Shown here piece by piece: positions 34,701 to 47,600 of a stretch of DNA of 64,000 nucleotides. Source of the stretch: Atopsyche davidsoni (taxonomy: Eukaryota; Arthropoda; Insecta; Trichoptera; Hydrobiosidae); the NCBI GenBank assembly GCA_022113835.1, contig JAILWY010000010.1, positions 893,501-957,500 of the forward strand. The letters run 5' to 3'. The notes under the pieces were generated by a model. It was not told where the DNA came from, made no database searches, and saw nothing but the letters and a program-made list of their open reading frames with translations. The position numbers and the translations under genes are program-made. Within the stretch, counting starts at the first letter, position 1. Each line of letters opens with the position of its first letter.

Positions 34701-37700
34701 TTAATATGAATGCGGGGGTTTTACGATTTTACTGAGTGCGCTACGTTTTAGCTTGATAAGAATACATTTATCATTTTCATTATGCAAAACAAATACTCTC
34801 TTTATTAAAAATAATTTAATGGAAATTTCGAGGTTCACGATATGATCTGAAAACTATTGTTTTGAATTTGTCATAAAACTTATTATGTTTTTTGCGGCAC
34901 ACTTTTGTTTTGATTTTTAATTATTAAATTTCGATGTCTTAAATCAAAACAAATAATTTTTTTTAATAAAATGTGAATCATTCATATTCCTAAAAAATAT
35001 TTATTGTTTTTCATGCCAGTGAAGAATAATTGATTTGAATATATATTTTTTTTCTACAAAAAAAATTATTGAAATCTGTATTGAAACGTTCACCTTAAAA
35101 TATGTTATAATACAATGAATTCGATTTTTATTATAAATATAAATTAATTTACTATAAATGAACATACATTTTATAGTAGGTACTTACTTTCAAATTATAA
35201 ATGCACCTTTCTACTTAGTTAAAGCCACAAACGTAAAAGAGAAGCCAAATAACACTAAGTCCTCCGACTAAAGTGCAATATGCCGGAAAACTGAAAGCCA
35301 GTTGCTCAAAATAAAAGGTTATTATTTCCCGCTTAGAGCTTTTAAAGGCTGAATCAAAGAAGTTTTGTTAGACGCCCATCGGCACAGCACTTTACAAGAA
35401 CAGTGTTGGAAATAAAAATGAATAAAACATTTATTTACTATTTTCAACCAAACGTAAAAGTTTATTTATAATTTATTTGCGAACTTTTCAATGTCTGTTT
35501 TCAAAAAAAAAAAAGTATGTTAGTGAGTTTAAGATTGTATGTTTATTTATAAATATATAAACATATGTCTAGATACACTTTTTGTACAACATATAATTTC
35601 AACATGTGCATCGTGTGCATTTATCTTTCCAAGTAGCCAAAAAAAAAGTTTTTCTCATCTTATGTAACACATTCTAAGCTAACAAAAATTCATAAAAATT
35701 TTAGTTACTAACATAGAGTAATTGTCTTGTTATTAAAGTAATAAGATTATATTTTTCTTTTTGCATGGCTTTTCATATCAAAGTCTTGTTAAGTTTTCCA
35801 TAAGAGGTAAAGAATAAAGAAGAGTTATTTTAAGTGTACTATTCCTTACAATAAAAACTCAAGTTGCAATATGAGTTACGGCATTTCTTCATAACATGTT
35901 AAGTTGCAAGAAATGACTTTAAATAATTCTGAATATTTAATTATAAATGAGATTTTAGCCAATGGCCTTGAAAATGAAATACTTAATTATTTTCATGTAT
36001 ATCATCTATCATGTATAAAATCTAACCGATGATTTAAGTCATAAAATAACTAAAAGCAATGAATTTCACGATGAAACAAAGGGATTGACCATTAAATAAC
36101 GTTTTCACGTTAAAGTGGTTAGTAAATACATTATTCTAACTTTATGAACATTTTACTCAACGAATATAAATAAAATAAAAAATTATTTGAATATCTCTTT
36201 TATTCAGCGCAGAGGTAGATTGTATTTATTTTAGAAGCACTTTAAGAGTTGATCTCGGCGGAGATTGTGATCCTAATGAGAGTTAAATAACTAGACAGAT
36301 ACGTAGCAATAAGGAGAGACCCACCCCCAACCCCGATGCCCCGTAACAAGGGTGTAACGTATAATTACCATTCAATTCGTATCCATTGGAAAAGCATTTT
36401 TCTTACTTTGCGCCGTCCCGCCAAACCGCATAGATTACGCAAACGACATCCTGAATCCTGGAATACAGAGCGCCAGTGCTGTCAGCACTCCTGTTTATTC
36501 AAAACCGGTTTGTTTTTATACATTTTAAGTAAACTGTAAAACAAACTCATATGTGTCCATTGTGTTTGAATGTTTCCGGTTTGATATCTGCTTTGGCAGG
36601 TGAACTGAATAACAATAGAAACATATGCTTGTTTCAGTTCAGTCGAAGCGGTTTGTAATGAAATGTGTCAAAATGAATTTTATTTTTGTTTATAAATATT
36701 AACCGTTGAATACAGAGAAGTGCTGATTTTTGGCGTAACTAATGGTTGCAAAATAAGTTAATAATCACATTGCCTATTTTATTTTCACCCTTAAAAAAAT
36801 TTCAATAAATTTGGTTTGACAGTCACTAATATTTTGCTTTTTTGATTCAAAATAGCCTTTATAGGCAAAAATTACACTGAAACATATTCCATGATTATTT
36901 AAAACCACCATAATATAAACTTATTTTAATTTTTTTTGGACGTACATGCTTACAGTATTAAAGTTTTTTAATATGTATTCTAATATTAAAATATTTATTT
37001 TAATCCATTTATATCCTTATATGTATCTCATCTATTAGGAATTTCTCAAGATTGTTTATCGAATGTTAATAAACATAAAAATACTTACTCCAATGAATTT
37101 TTTTTAACTCAAATATACCGTTTTATTTAAAATAATAATTAACATTTGAATCTATTGGTTTTTTATTTGAAGATTTTTTAGACTGAAACTGAAGGATAAA
37201 AATAATGCAAAAATATATTTATAAATATCTTAGCCTTTTGTTTCATCGTGACTTTAATGAATAAAGAGTGACATAAACCAATCGAATACGTTGTTGTATT
37301 ATTATTATTATTATTTTAAACTAGTTTAAATGTAAGTAGGTTTGTAAACATAATTAATTCTTACTCCCTCCCCTGAGAACCCACAGTCTACAGAGCTTGA
37401 AATTCGGGTAGTTAATTTCTGCTCGGAACCGGTTCATATTTTTTGTGTGACATCACTGTTCACCACCCTTTCCTTTTTCATGCCTCCGGTGAAAGTCCGT
37501 TAATCCCTCGCTGGGAACGGCGCCTGAAAAACACAGCCTCTTGTAACAGACTGTGCTTTTTATCGATATCTGAAAATCGTAATTAACTGAGCCTTCTCGG
37601 AAACTGGAAACCTGAAACGAATTTATTTGTTGCAAAGGTAAATGTTTTATAGCTTTCGAGAACAGTAGTTTTTTTCTTTGCATAAATTATTAGAGATAAA

Positions 37701-39681
37701 CAAATTTAAGTTGATTGTAATCGAACGATATTTCAACTTATATAAAAGAAAAGGTAATAATTATTTAATTTTATGGAATATTCATTAATAGGTTTAATCT
37801 CAATAATCAAGATCAATTTTTTCATGGCTTGTTTTTAATCCAAGATGTTTTTCCATATATTCCAGTAATTATGTTCATTATAATTCACGTATAAAGCATG
37901 CCTGTTTTTCATTTTATAGATTATAAATTAAACACACATTTTCAGGAAATCTTAAGGCTCTAATTTTCGTTTCCTTGAAAATAATAAGTAAACAAACATA
38001 GCGGTTATATTAATATATCTTCGACTGAAATTACCGGGATAAATAATAACAATATTATAAAATATAAACACACTAATTGTTTCTTAAAAACCCATTATAA
38101 AACACATTATACAATATTCATTTAATATTAAATATGCGTCATGATTTTTAAAAATAGCTTAGTAAAATTTAATGTATTCGTAGACTTTAGTTGTTGTTGT
38201 TACTGTAAGTATAACATTATTGGGTGTTATGTCGCGTTTTTTCTTTAAAGTTCCGACGTTTCGGTCTCGGTCTAGTACCGAGGCCAAAACATGGATTTTA
38301 AATAGAAATGTTGGGATTTTAAAGGTAAAAGGCAGCATAGCACTTAAAAACGTAGTATGTGTATGTAACTTGAAGTTTGTAGAAATACTAATTAAACCTT
38401 AGGAACTAAGATAAAATTTACTGGAGTAATACTACGTCATGCAAAGTACTTTAAATGTAAAAGAAAAAATAAAAAAAAATAGATTTAACGGATTATATAC
38501 TGCTATCATAAAATTCGGTTATTTTAAACAATCTATCTCATATCACATTTAAAATATACATTTTACTAAAAAAAAGTATATTTATCTCTTGAAATCAGAA
38601 ATTTCATACAATCCAATAACGATAAAACTGAGTTTTCTAATAAAAATTTAGAATTCATCACGTGGGAGTTTAAATAATTACCTTTTTAAAAAAATGTTTA
38701 AAATATTATTTGCTGATTCAATCACAATACCAAGTTTAAATAAAAAAATGCTCTCAGAGTGGCACAACAAAACATCGTACGCAGCGAGAGAATGAAAACA
38801 ATAATTTATATCCGCGAACAAGACAAACACGCACGCTGAGATATTAAAAGCCCGCACAACAAAAATAAACCCGCAGCGCGGCATATGCGAAGGAATATCC
38901 CGCCGAGGAAAACCAGCCAGGGTTAGCAAATGTCCTCCATCGCACCTGAAAAGTGTCCTCTATCCTCACTTATTGACTGTACAAACAACACAAAATTTAA
39001 AAATCAACTCTTTCTTACACGGACTGGCTAAATTAGTAAGCTTTAAAACAACAACAAAAAAATCTCACGAGTCCGACTTCACGACGACAGAGAGTCTTCA
39101 TTTATAATAATTATTATAAAATAACACGATTATGATTTGAAATTAAAAAAACCTTCGTTGGTTGCGAAGTAAGCATAACCTTACCTAGCATATTATAGTA
39201 TTTGTCTATTGAAACTGAGTAATGTTCGAACTTTTCAATCCCCCTGCCTTAAAAATTACTCAAATTCAATTCGAAACATATTTATACGCGTCATAATTTA
39301 TATTGAAAGATTATCTCGATATAACACGATTGTATGTTTGAAGATCTTCGGAATATTTTTCAGGATTGTGGAGACCCTCCAACCTCTCCAAGGCAATAAC
39401 CCCGCCAAGGTCCTCATTAGATTTTCTAAGAATAAGAGATTGAAAAAGCAACTTTTCTAAACTTAAATAATTTATTGGCTAAGTGGCTCACATTCCGTGA
39501 GATCCAGTACATCAGGCTAAGCGCTCTTTATAGTTAATTTACCAGGAGTGTTGCTTTTCACTTGTGATTGCTGATCGCGGGTATCTATTGACGGTGGTAG
39601 AGAGTTTGTTTTTTCAGATTTTGTGGTTTGTTTGATTGTTCAAAGTGATGTCCCCCATTTTGTCCTCATTGTCCCCCATCT
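31777..39681. other. AT-rich gene desert with several GC-richer islands
   Basis: No gene recognised. More GC-balanced patches are at about 31790-32060, 33500-33850, 36240-36500, 37440-37610, 38740-38960 and 39480-39680. The frame at 33518-33790 (90 codons) lies in one of these and has no motif. Between them the DNA is AT-rich. A short purine/pyrimidine-mixed tract (tatta)n is at about 37293-37315. Confidence 0.4.
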
Positions 39682-39742
39682 GCGGTCGCAGATAACACTT
39701 TCCCCGACCCTGTCGCGCGGGGAAAGTGTTATCTGCGACCGC
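39682..39742. repeat. Perfect 24-bp stem hairpin
   Basis: gcggtcgcagataacacttt-cccc at 39682-39705 is exactly complementary to 39719-39742, around a 13-base loop gaccctgtcgcgc. The stem is GC-richer than the flanks. Just upstream, tgtcccccat occurs twice 22 bases apart (39649 and 39670). A microRNA-type precursor usually has bulges, so a perfect stem may instead be a recent foldback, a protein-binding palindrome or a transcript stem-loop. Confidence 0.75.
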
Positions 39743-41070
39743 GCTCATAGGCGGCGAGCTATATAGAAAAACTTTGATAGCACTTAAAAGTTCTTCCTCA
39801 CCTCGTGTACGGCATTTGATACTTTTATACCCTACGCAGTTTCTATCACTCGGGGTCCGCATTTGTCAATTGAAGATTGTGTTGTCATGGGACTCTGCCC
39901 TCGCAAAGTAAATAACACTGAAAAATGGGCTTCTCTCGTGGAGTAACGGTCTCGTTAATCATCCCCCGCTGCAGAATATGAGATATTTAATATTAAGTGA
40001 ACGTATGTTATAGCGTGTAATGTGATGGATACTGTACTGGAATTGTTGTGCGTCGCTTTTTACGTATTTTTTGGAAAAATAGTTGTAAGAAAATACACGC
40101 AAATTGCAAATATCCAATGATTATAATTATATATTTATAAAATTTTATTTTTTCTTTATGACTAAAGAATATTTAAAAATACTTTATCTTTGTAGCACTA
40201 CATTTTTAAACAAAAATGTGAATAACATAATAGCTAGAAAATTTAAATAATTTTCGTTTGTAAACGTCTCTCTTTAAAGTCTTTAAAATCCCTCAAAAGA
40301 CTTAAGTGCCTACAAACAAAAAATATTATTATAAGTGATTTTAGCTTTCAAGGTTTCTGATCAATTTCTTGATAAGGAAAAGTGCTCACAGACCAAACTA
40401 ACCTTTTTTTTGTCATTTGACTATTCGTATTGTTCAGTTTTATTGCAAGAATAGTTCAGTCAAAAAGATATATATATATATATATCACTGTCACGAAAAA
40501 GTGGTATACTTACACATGCGACTCAATTATTTAAAAACAAGTTGTTTTTTTTTTAAATATTTATAAATTCAATCTTTATAAATGTTTTATCTATAATATA
40601 TTTTCAATGGTATTTGCATTTTGTAGATTCATTTTTAAATAAGATGTTTTTAAACATAATATGTGAGGGATAAACTATTATTATCAAGGTAATTTATATA
40701 TTTATAAAAGAAGTATTATTCAATTATAAAAAATAACAACATTTATGGAGCTTGAGTATTTATTAACAAACAGATGCTATTTTTTCAGGTAAATCCCACT
40801 GGAAATTTTATTGCTTGCATGCACAACTGAAAATTTCACTGCAAAAATATGCATAATGTTGGTTAAAATTTATCAATGCAAAATTGCAGATAACGTTAAC
40901 ACAACAAAATATTATCTAAAAAGATAATTTTGAATAGTAAATATTATTTTTCATTCTAAATCATCCAGCTAGATGATATCTTTGCTATAACACAATAGTG
41001 ACCATATATCCAAAATTTATTATAAAAGTTTTTTGCAACAAGTTCATTCGTATTAATTTCATTTTTCATT
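39743..41070. other. GC-balanced then AT-rich sequence
   Basis: 39743-39990 continues the GC-richer island around the hairpin. The rest is AT-rich, with a short TA tract at about 40469-40484. No gene recognised. Confidence 0.45.
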
Positions 41071-41078
41071 ATCTACAG

Positions 41079-41643
41079 CAGAGGTTCCCAAAGTGGTCAA
41101 TATCGACCCCCAGGAGTAGATTCCGCCCTGCAAGGGGTCGATGGCAGCGAAAAATAAAATTGGGGGTCTATGAACTGTAAATGGGGGTCTACGAGAGTGG
41201 AATTTAAGCAGGTCATCACCAAAATTTAGACATTTCGTAAGTGTCATAATGCACCTAACACAGATTGTACCTATGTACTTTGTGACGAATCGAAGCCCTG
41301 AAGTGTAGAAGTATTTTGTATGTTTTTAATTAATGTATTTTATTCTATTTAAGATATTAAAATGGAATTCCACCAAGTATTCTCTGTCAATAATATTGAT
41401 TTTCTAAATGTTACTATATTTGCATTTTGTGTGTTTTTAATTAATAAAGGTATAATAAATTTTTCATTTTTAAACCCACTGTACAGTAAATCCTATGAAA
41501 GTGAGTTGTTCTATATAAGATGTCAAAAATATGTTTGATGTTGATGAATTTGTAAAAATTCAATATTAGCAAGGCAGGGGGTCGACGAAAAACAGGAAAA
41601 CTCGACAAGGGGTCGACCGGACAAAATAGTTTGGGAATCAATG
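41079..41643 (+). mobile_element. hAT-like non-autonomous element, complete
   Basis: Starts cagaggttcccaaagtgg and ends tttgggaatcaatg, with an imperfect terminal inverted repeat typical of hAT superfamily short elements. The 8-base duplication atctacag (41071-41078) and atctatag (41644-41651), one mismatch, fits hAT. Subterminal gggggtcga/gggggtcta motifs repeat several times on both sides. No transposase frame, so movement would depend on an enzyme elsewhere. An unrelated insertion sits at 41335-41423. The 3' part recurs at 1-196. Confidence 0.8.
41335..41423 (-). mobile_element. Insertion with snap-back family end, fragment E
   Basis: 41351-41403 carries attaaaatggaattccacca, agtattctctgtcaataata and ttga, the terminal 50 bases of the family at 31536. 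It is bracketed by a 22-base direct repeat (attttgtatgtttttaattaat-type, one mismatch) at 41312-41333 and 41424-41445. It lies inside the hAT element, so it is the younger insertion, unless the direct repeat is an internal duplication. Confidence 0.5.
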
Positions 41644-41651
41644 ATCTATAG

Positions 41652-44600
41652 CATAATATACGTAAATGATAATAAACTTTTTATATTTATTATATTATAA
41701 AATATTTTTATTAAATGATAACGCGTAATTTTTTTGTGTGAATGTAATATTGAAAACAGTATGATTTTTCAATTCTACTCGATCAACGCTACATGCCCTC
41801 TATAGCGTGACACAAGTGAAAGGCTTTGTAATGCGACAGCGCGCATTAAAACCCGGGGTCCAAACTTAGCAGACGGAGGCTTTCACAGATAAATAATTTC
41901 AAAAATTAATTCCACCCAAATCGTGTATGCGGAGGCAAGGGTTGAGATAACTCAGTTTTTTGTCAGCCCGACCGCGCTGCCGTCCTGCTATTTGAATATA
42001 ATTAGGAAAGAACTAAGATAGCACTCCACTATGGATGGGTGTGAAAAGGACGCCATCTTTATTTTCAGCTTAAAAAAAATCTTATAATATTGATAGTTAA
42101 TTAAAATAAAGTATTTTTGAATTTTCATTCCGCAAGTGTAAAACATAGATTAGTAAAAAAAAGCCCGATTAGTATAAATTCACGTATATAAAATATTAAT
42201 TAAGTTTCGAATGCCTTAAGTAATAGTCTGTATTTATGTATTATAATAATATTTAATAGATTTACATAGTAATTGATTTGAAAAGTATAGTTGAGCTATT
42301 GGAAATGAATAAATGCATGTTAACCAGTATATTTTATTGTTGTTCACTTGGAGTCTACTGTAATTTACTCGATTAAACACATGTTTTACATGCACAATGA
42401 ATTTGTTTGGAAATGTATTTTATCTCGTTGATTGTTGATAAAATATATTAATACATATTCAATAATATGAATTATGCTAATGGACATAATGAAGCACAAA
42501 ATCAAATCAAATTCGTGATCGATTGTAAAAATAAATCATATTGATATCTATACAAATAAATGTACTAGTGATTCAGCAATGATTCGTTTGCGTTGTTCTG
42601 AAGACTCTTCTGCTCGTTTCGTCCTGGCTGTACTCTAAAATATCCGCCTCCAAGCAGCCGTCGTTAAATATCTTGATTAGCAATGGCCGGACCTAGTGAA
42701 AAAACAAGACGAGGAGTACAATGAGAGAAATTAAGCGGAAAGCCTTCAATTAAAGTCGACGCCATCCTCCAAGTAAATTAATTAAGCCTTTGTAGGTAGT
42801 ACCCTTTCGTAAGATTTGATTTATGTTTTTATAACCCATCATTAATATATATATTTATATATATACATATATATATTAATAATTAGTAAAATCGATTCTT
42901 TTTCTAGCACTGAAGCTATCATCAGTGATTCAACAAAATCCTTAAGATAAAGCATCGAAACATCAAAGAAGAAAAACGCAGCGTAAATCGCGAGAATTAT
43001 TTTTTTTGAAATTACGTTGGTTGTCGAAACCTTCGAATCAATTCGATTATTTTTTATATAGTTCTAAAAAAATCGATTTTTAGACAGGTCGAGTGAGCCC
43101 TTCGCCACCGCTTTGTTCCGGACCGCTCTCCCTCCCCACCTGCGGGAGGTTTTGTTAATCGCTATATTATAAATTCCCGAGATACCCCCCCGTCCGCGAG
43201 ATCTTTAAAACTTGGTAATTACAGCATCAAAGGGGAAAAAAATGGTCTGAAGTAAGGCTAACGAGACGGCCATAATTCCGCTTTTATTTAAAAGCTACAC
43301 ATGGATACACTCATCCCTGCGCAGTCCTTTGCGAGAAATCCTTTTAAGAACGAATTAACGAAGTATCGACATTTTTTAGGACATAATAATTGAATTCTAA
43401 AATAATTTATTTACTTCTGAAAATATTTTTATTTATGCCGTTAGAGTTTCTGCCGTCTAGGATGAGTACCACAGAATATATTTTACAAAACTATTTAACA
43501 TGTGTGTGCATACTGTTAACCACGCGTGTGGATATTAAATGTATCGATAATTTTCAAATATGATCATTGTGATCTGAAATTTTTATTTTTGTACCAAAAA
43601 AGTTTCTCTTGTCTAAGCCGAGAACCAAACAATATATGCAGTGATGTGAATATGCATTCAAATATATCATGTAAACCACAAAAAAACTTGCATAAATAGT
43701 TGTTTTCTCTCTAGCATTTTTCTTCTTTAAAACTGGAGACAATTTATTTCTAACAAACAAACATTATCGTTGTCTCCTAGCCATTTGGCTATTCATCTTT
43801 GTTGTACAAAATTTGCCATTAATATTTGTGACGTAATTTGTCCAGTGCTCATGGTTGGCGTTAGGGTTGCTGCCAATTCGTATGTTAAGTAGATCGCCGA
43901 GAATATATACATGCCTTGGCTCTTGTTCAATTTACAATCTGCTACTCGAAAAAATTAATGCTTACTTATATCATATCTTATAAATATGAGACAAAAAATA
44001 TATATAATTTAAGACCTGTCAATAAATAATACGTAAAGATGATCAAAAAAAAAATGATAAACATGATAACGAAAAATAAACAAGAAATTTACAATAATAC
44101 AGAATTTTATTGTTAAATTTGGTTTGTTTATTTTTTATACTTATAAAACGTGTTTTTTTTAAATCTCAATTTATTTGAATGAAAATAAGTTTATCCAAAT
44201 CGCCAAATGTTGCAAATATTAAATTTTATATGCCACAACCAAGCAAAAAAAATCCTAAATCTGCAGGCTTTTATTTACATATGCTATTTATGTTTATAGA
44301 TAAGTGAAAACATCTTTGTTTTAAAAATCTTTAATAACAAACCTATAAACCCGAAAGAAAACATGTGAACTAGTATATCAATGAAAGTTTTTCCGAATTC
44401 CGAAATTTCCATTATTTGATACATAAATTGTACATAAAAATTGTTTTGTTGGTTTCATTTTTACAATATTTGATATTGCTAGCGTTAACATGCTATAGTT
44501 AGTAAGTAAGTGTGCTAGCTTCTAGATCATAAGGAGATCGATATATTGTTGAAATATTTGGGACGACTTCTTATCCGTCCCTATATCAGTACGCCATAGT

Positions 44601-47600
44601 GAAAATTCTTGTTTTTCACGTAAACAAATAAATCTTAGCTGCAACAACATATTTACTATAAAATTGTGTAACAAATCAAAAAAAGCACTTCTTCAAGTTG
44701 CTAAAAAAAAAAAGTTGAGATCAGGCATTATTATCGCTGAAAATGTTATTAGTATCTCAATAATAAAATGAGTCTTTAAATAATAACAAATAATTAGTGT
44801 AAAATTATTTTATAAGATTTTGAACAAACCTAATAAGGTTATTTAGTCTAAAAAAATAATTATTTAAGTAGCTTAAAAAACGAAAGAAAACTAAACTAAT
44901 CTAAATCTAAAAACTTGCGTAATTATCGGTTAAAAACGTGTTACAAAAAACTGACAATTACACAAAATGGTGAATGTAACCTTGCCTGCAGGGCATTTTA
45001 AACACCAGGCAGTCGGGAAGTCCGACAAATGAATCTTCACCTGAGAGAAATTAATTAATGTTTGCGAGCGGTCAGGGGGTGGGATCGGGGGCGGGGGTGG
45101 CAGGCACGGGGCGCATTTCCGCTTTTTTCAGAATGGCGAAGTTAGTTCGACTGGTGGGAGGCCAAAGTTTTTAAGTTTCCGGGTGGACCACCTGGCCTGC
45201 GTTAATGCGGAAACTGTAGAGACGAAACTATTCTCCCCTTGAATATTAAATGCGGAATTTTTCAAACTCCAACTCGGCTTTAAGTGTGTTTTGAAGTATT
45301 CTTTCTAGTTGGTGGAGCGCCCGTCAGAGTTGGATCAGTTCTGGTGCTGTGTTGTAGCTGGGAGCGAAATACCTGGCAATATAGGTCATTATACAATATC
45401 TCAGTCAGGGCCGTACTGTATATTTTTCAGTGTAATGCAAGATTTCAAAACGCCGTCCCTTGAACGTTTTTCTCGTTCTTTGTAGAAAAAACCATTGCGT
45501 AAAATTTTTGAATAATTTTATGCTTTGAATGTAATTGATTTCGATTCTTCTGTCAGCCTTTACGATGACACTTGATTCTTCTGCCTTCCTGTATCATATC
45601 ACGCATTCCGTCATTCTTGGACCATGACATCCGTCATTCTTTATACGAAACGTAATATTAAATAATTTGCAACCATTCTGTCATTCAAGTATTGCCAATT
45701 ATTAAGTATCTTGATCAACTGCATCAAATCAGTCCAAGAGACCAATGTATATTCATATCTGTGAGACAATAAAGGTGTCAAAGTCAAAATATCAAGGCTT
45801 TACGAGGGTAACACTTAAGTATGCGCTAGGTAAAATATTTATCAAATTCTTTACTTTCTAGCCACATTCTCCCAATGACAGAACACGTTAAAAACAATCG
45901 CAAAAAACAAAGCCGGACATATTTGTATTAAATTAACGACTTTTCTATTTTAACAGTCGTTTTCAAGCGGCCTGGTACTTGAACAAGAAGACTGTCAATA
46001 GGAATAGCACGGCGCGCTGGTAATCAATAAATCATCCGAACAAAAAAGCCTTTAAATAAGGGATGAAGAGACGCGCGGCCGGAGTTGTCGCCGTGACAGT
46101 TATTGGAGAGGGAGGCCTCCTTCCTTCCCGTCCTCTGTCGGCCCTTGTCCTTCAGATGCGCTGCACCACCACCAGGAACTATCAATGGCTGAGATTTCAA
46201 AGTATATTTTCTTCAAGGTATTGTTACGTTTTAGTAAACAAAGACTACCGAACGCTAACAAACAAAATAGGATCAATGGAAGCGGACTCTCAAATGATCT
46301 AGAAGCTTCTAGATGCATCGCCAAGCCATTCTTCAGTATTAGAACGGCCGTCGTTTGGCTGTGGTCAATACACCATTCTGTATAAGTAAATATAAATATG
46401 CGTTGAAGTAAATATAAATATTTGTGAAAATAAATACTCTTTTAATTAAGGACGCGACCCGTTACAATTTTTGCTAAAAGTATTACTAAACGCAGTATTG
46501 TTTCTGCGTCCAGCTTAATACTTATAAATATGGTTGGCTGTGTGGAAAAAAATTGAACAATGAACAAATGAAAAAGAGTATTTTTAATCGTGGTATTTTT
46601 TTTCAATCCGTGTTTTATAATTATATCGAAGGAGTATATGGCTGATTTGTTTTCATTTTTGTGTTAACCTAAATTTTTGATTTTTAAAACGTTTCTTTAT
46701 TTTGGTGCCAAAATATAAAATGTCACAGTAACATCGTAGAATACAAATTGTATAAGCGCGTTGACGTCAGTTCTTGGTCGATTTTTGGAGTTGTAGAACT
46801 AAATACTCCGTGAAACGCTTCACGAAATCGTGATTACGGAGGTCGAGAGCGCCTGCTCGAAATGCGATAACTGTCTAGCAGAGGCACTTACGGGAGCTCC
46901 CCGTATACGTACATGTCGACTGTGATTCAGTATACGGTTTAAAAGCAGTGATGGGGTGATAGCTGATAAATGAGCAATCGATAGCTCCTAATAGCTCCTC
47001 GCGAAACAATTTTTTTTGCAAAAAAGAACTAAAAAAATAACTTGTTTATTAGTACAGCAAATTATAAGTATTTTTTCACATGTACGAACGGTTTATTATA
47101 AAATCATATTATACGCGTCACAAAACATTGAATACTTCTTTATAAGAAAATATACTTTCGGTTTTGGGTTGAAAGTAATGCGAGAGTAAAGTACGCACGC
47201 TGAATGATTTACACTCGTAGTAAACCTCCGCAAAGTAACATCCAAATCCCTCGGAGGCATAAACTAGACCACTGCACATAACGTCAAATTCAGCAGGCCA
47301 GGATACGAAGGCTTTAGGGCGTCGGGCGTCAACTGCCATCATTGTAATATCGACCGGAGAGGACGCCCCTGAAATATTTACCCCCCAAGATCCACGCAGC
47401 ACAAAGACCAGCTATCCATCGATAATTGCACTCAACAGGATCCTCCATCAATTATGCACCATTGGGTATATGTGTACATGCAGGCATACCTCCCGGGATA
47501 ATTATCCCTTGAACAGGGAGGTTTAATAAAATATTATTTTAATTTTCAAATATGCAAAAACAATTTATGCCTTTTAGTATGAGAAAAAACTGAATTAATT

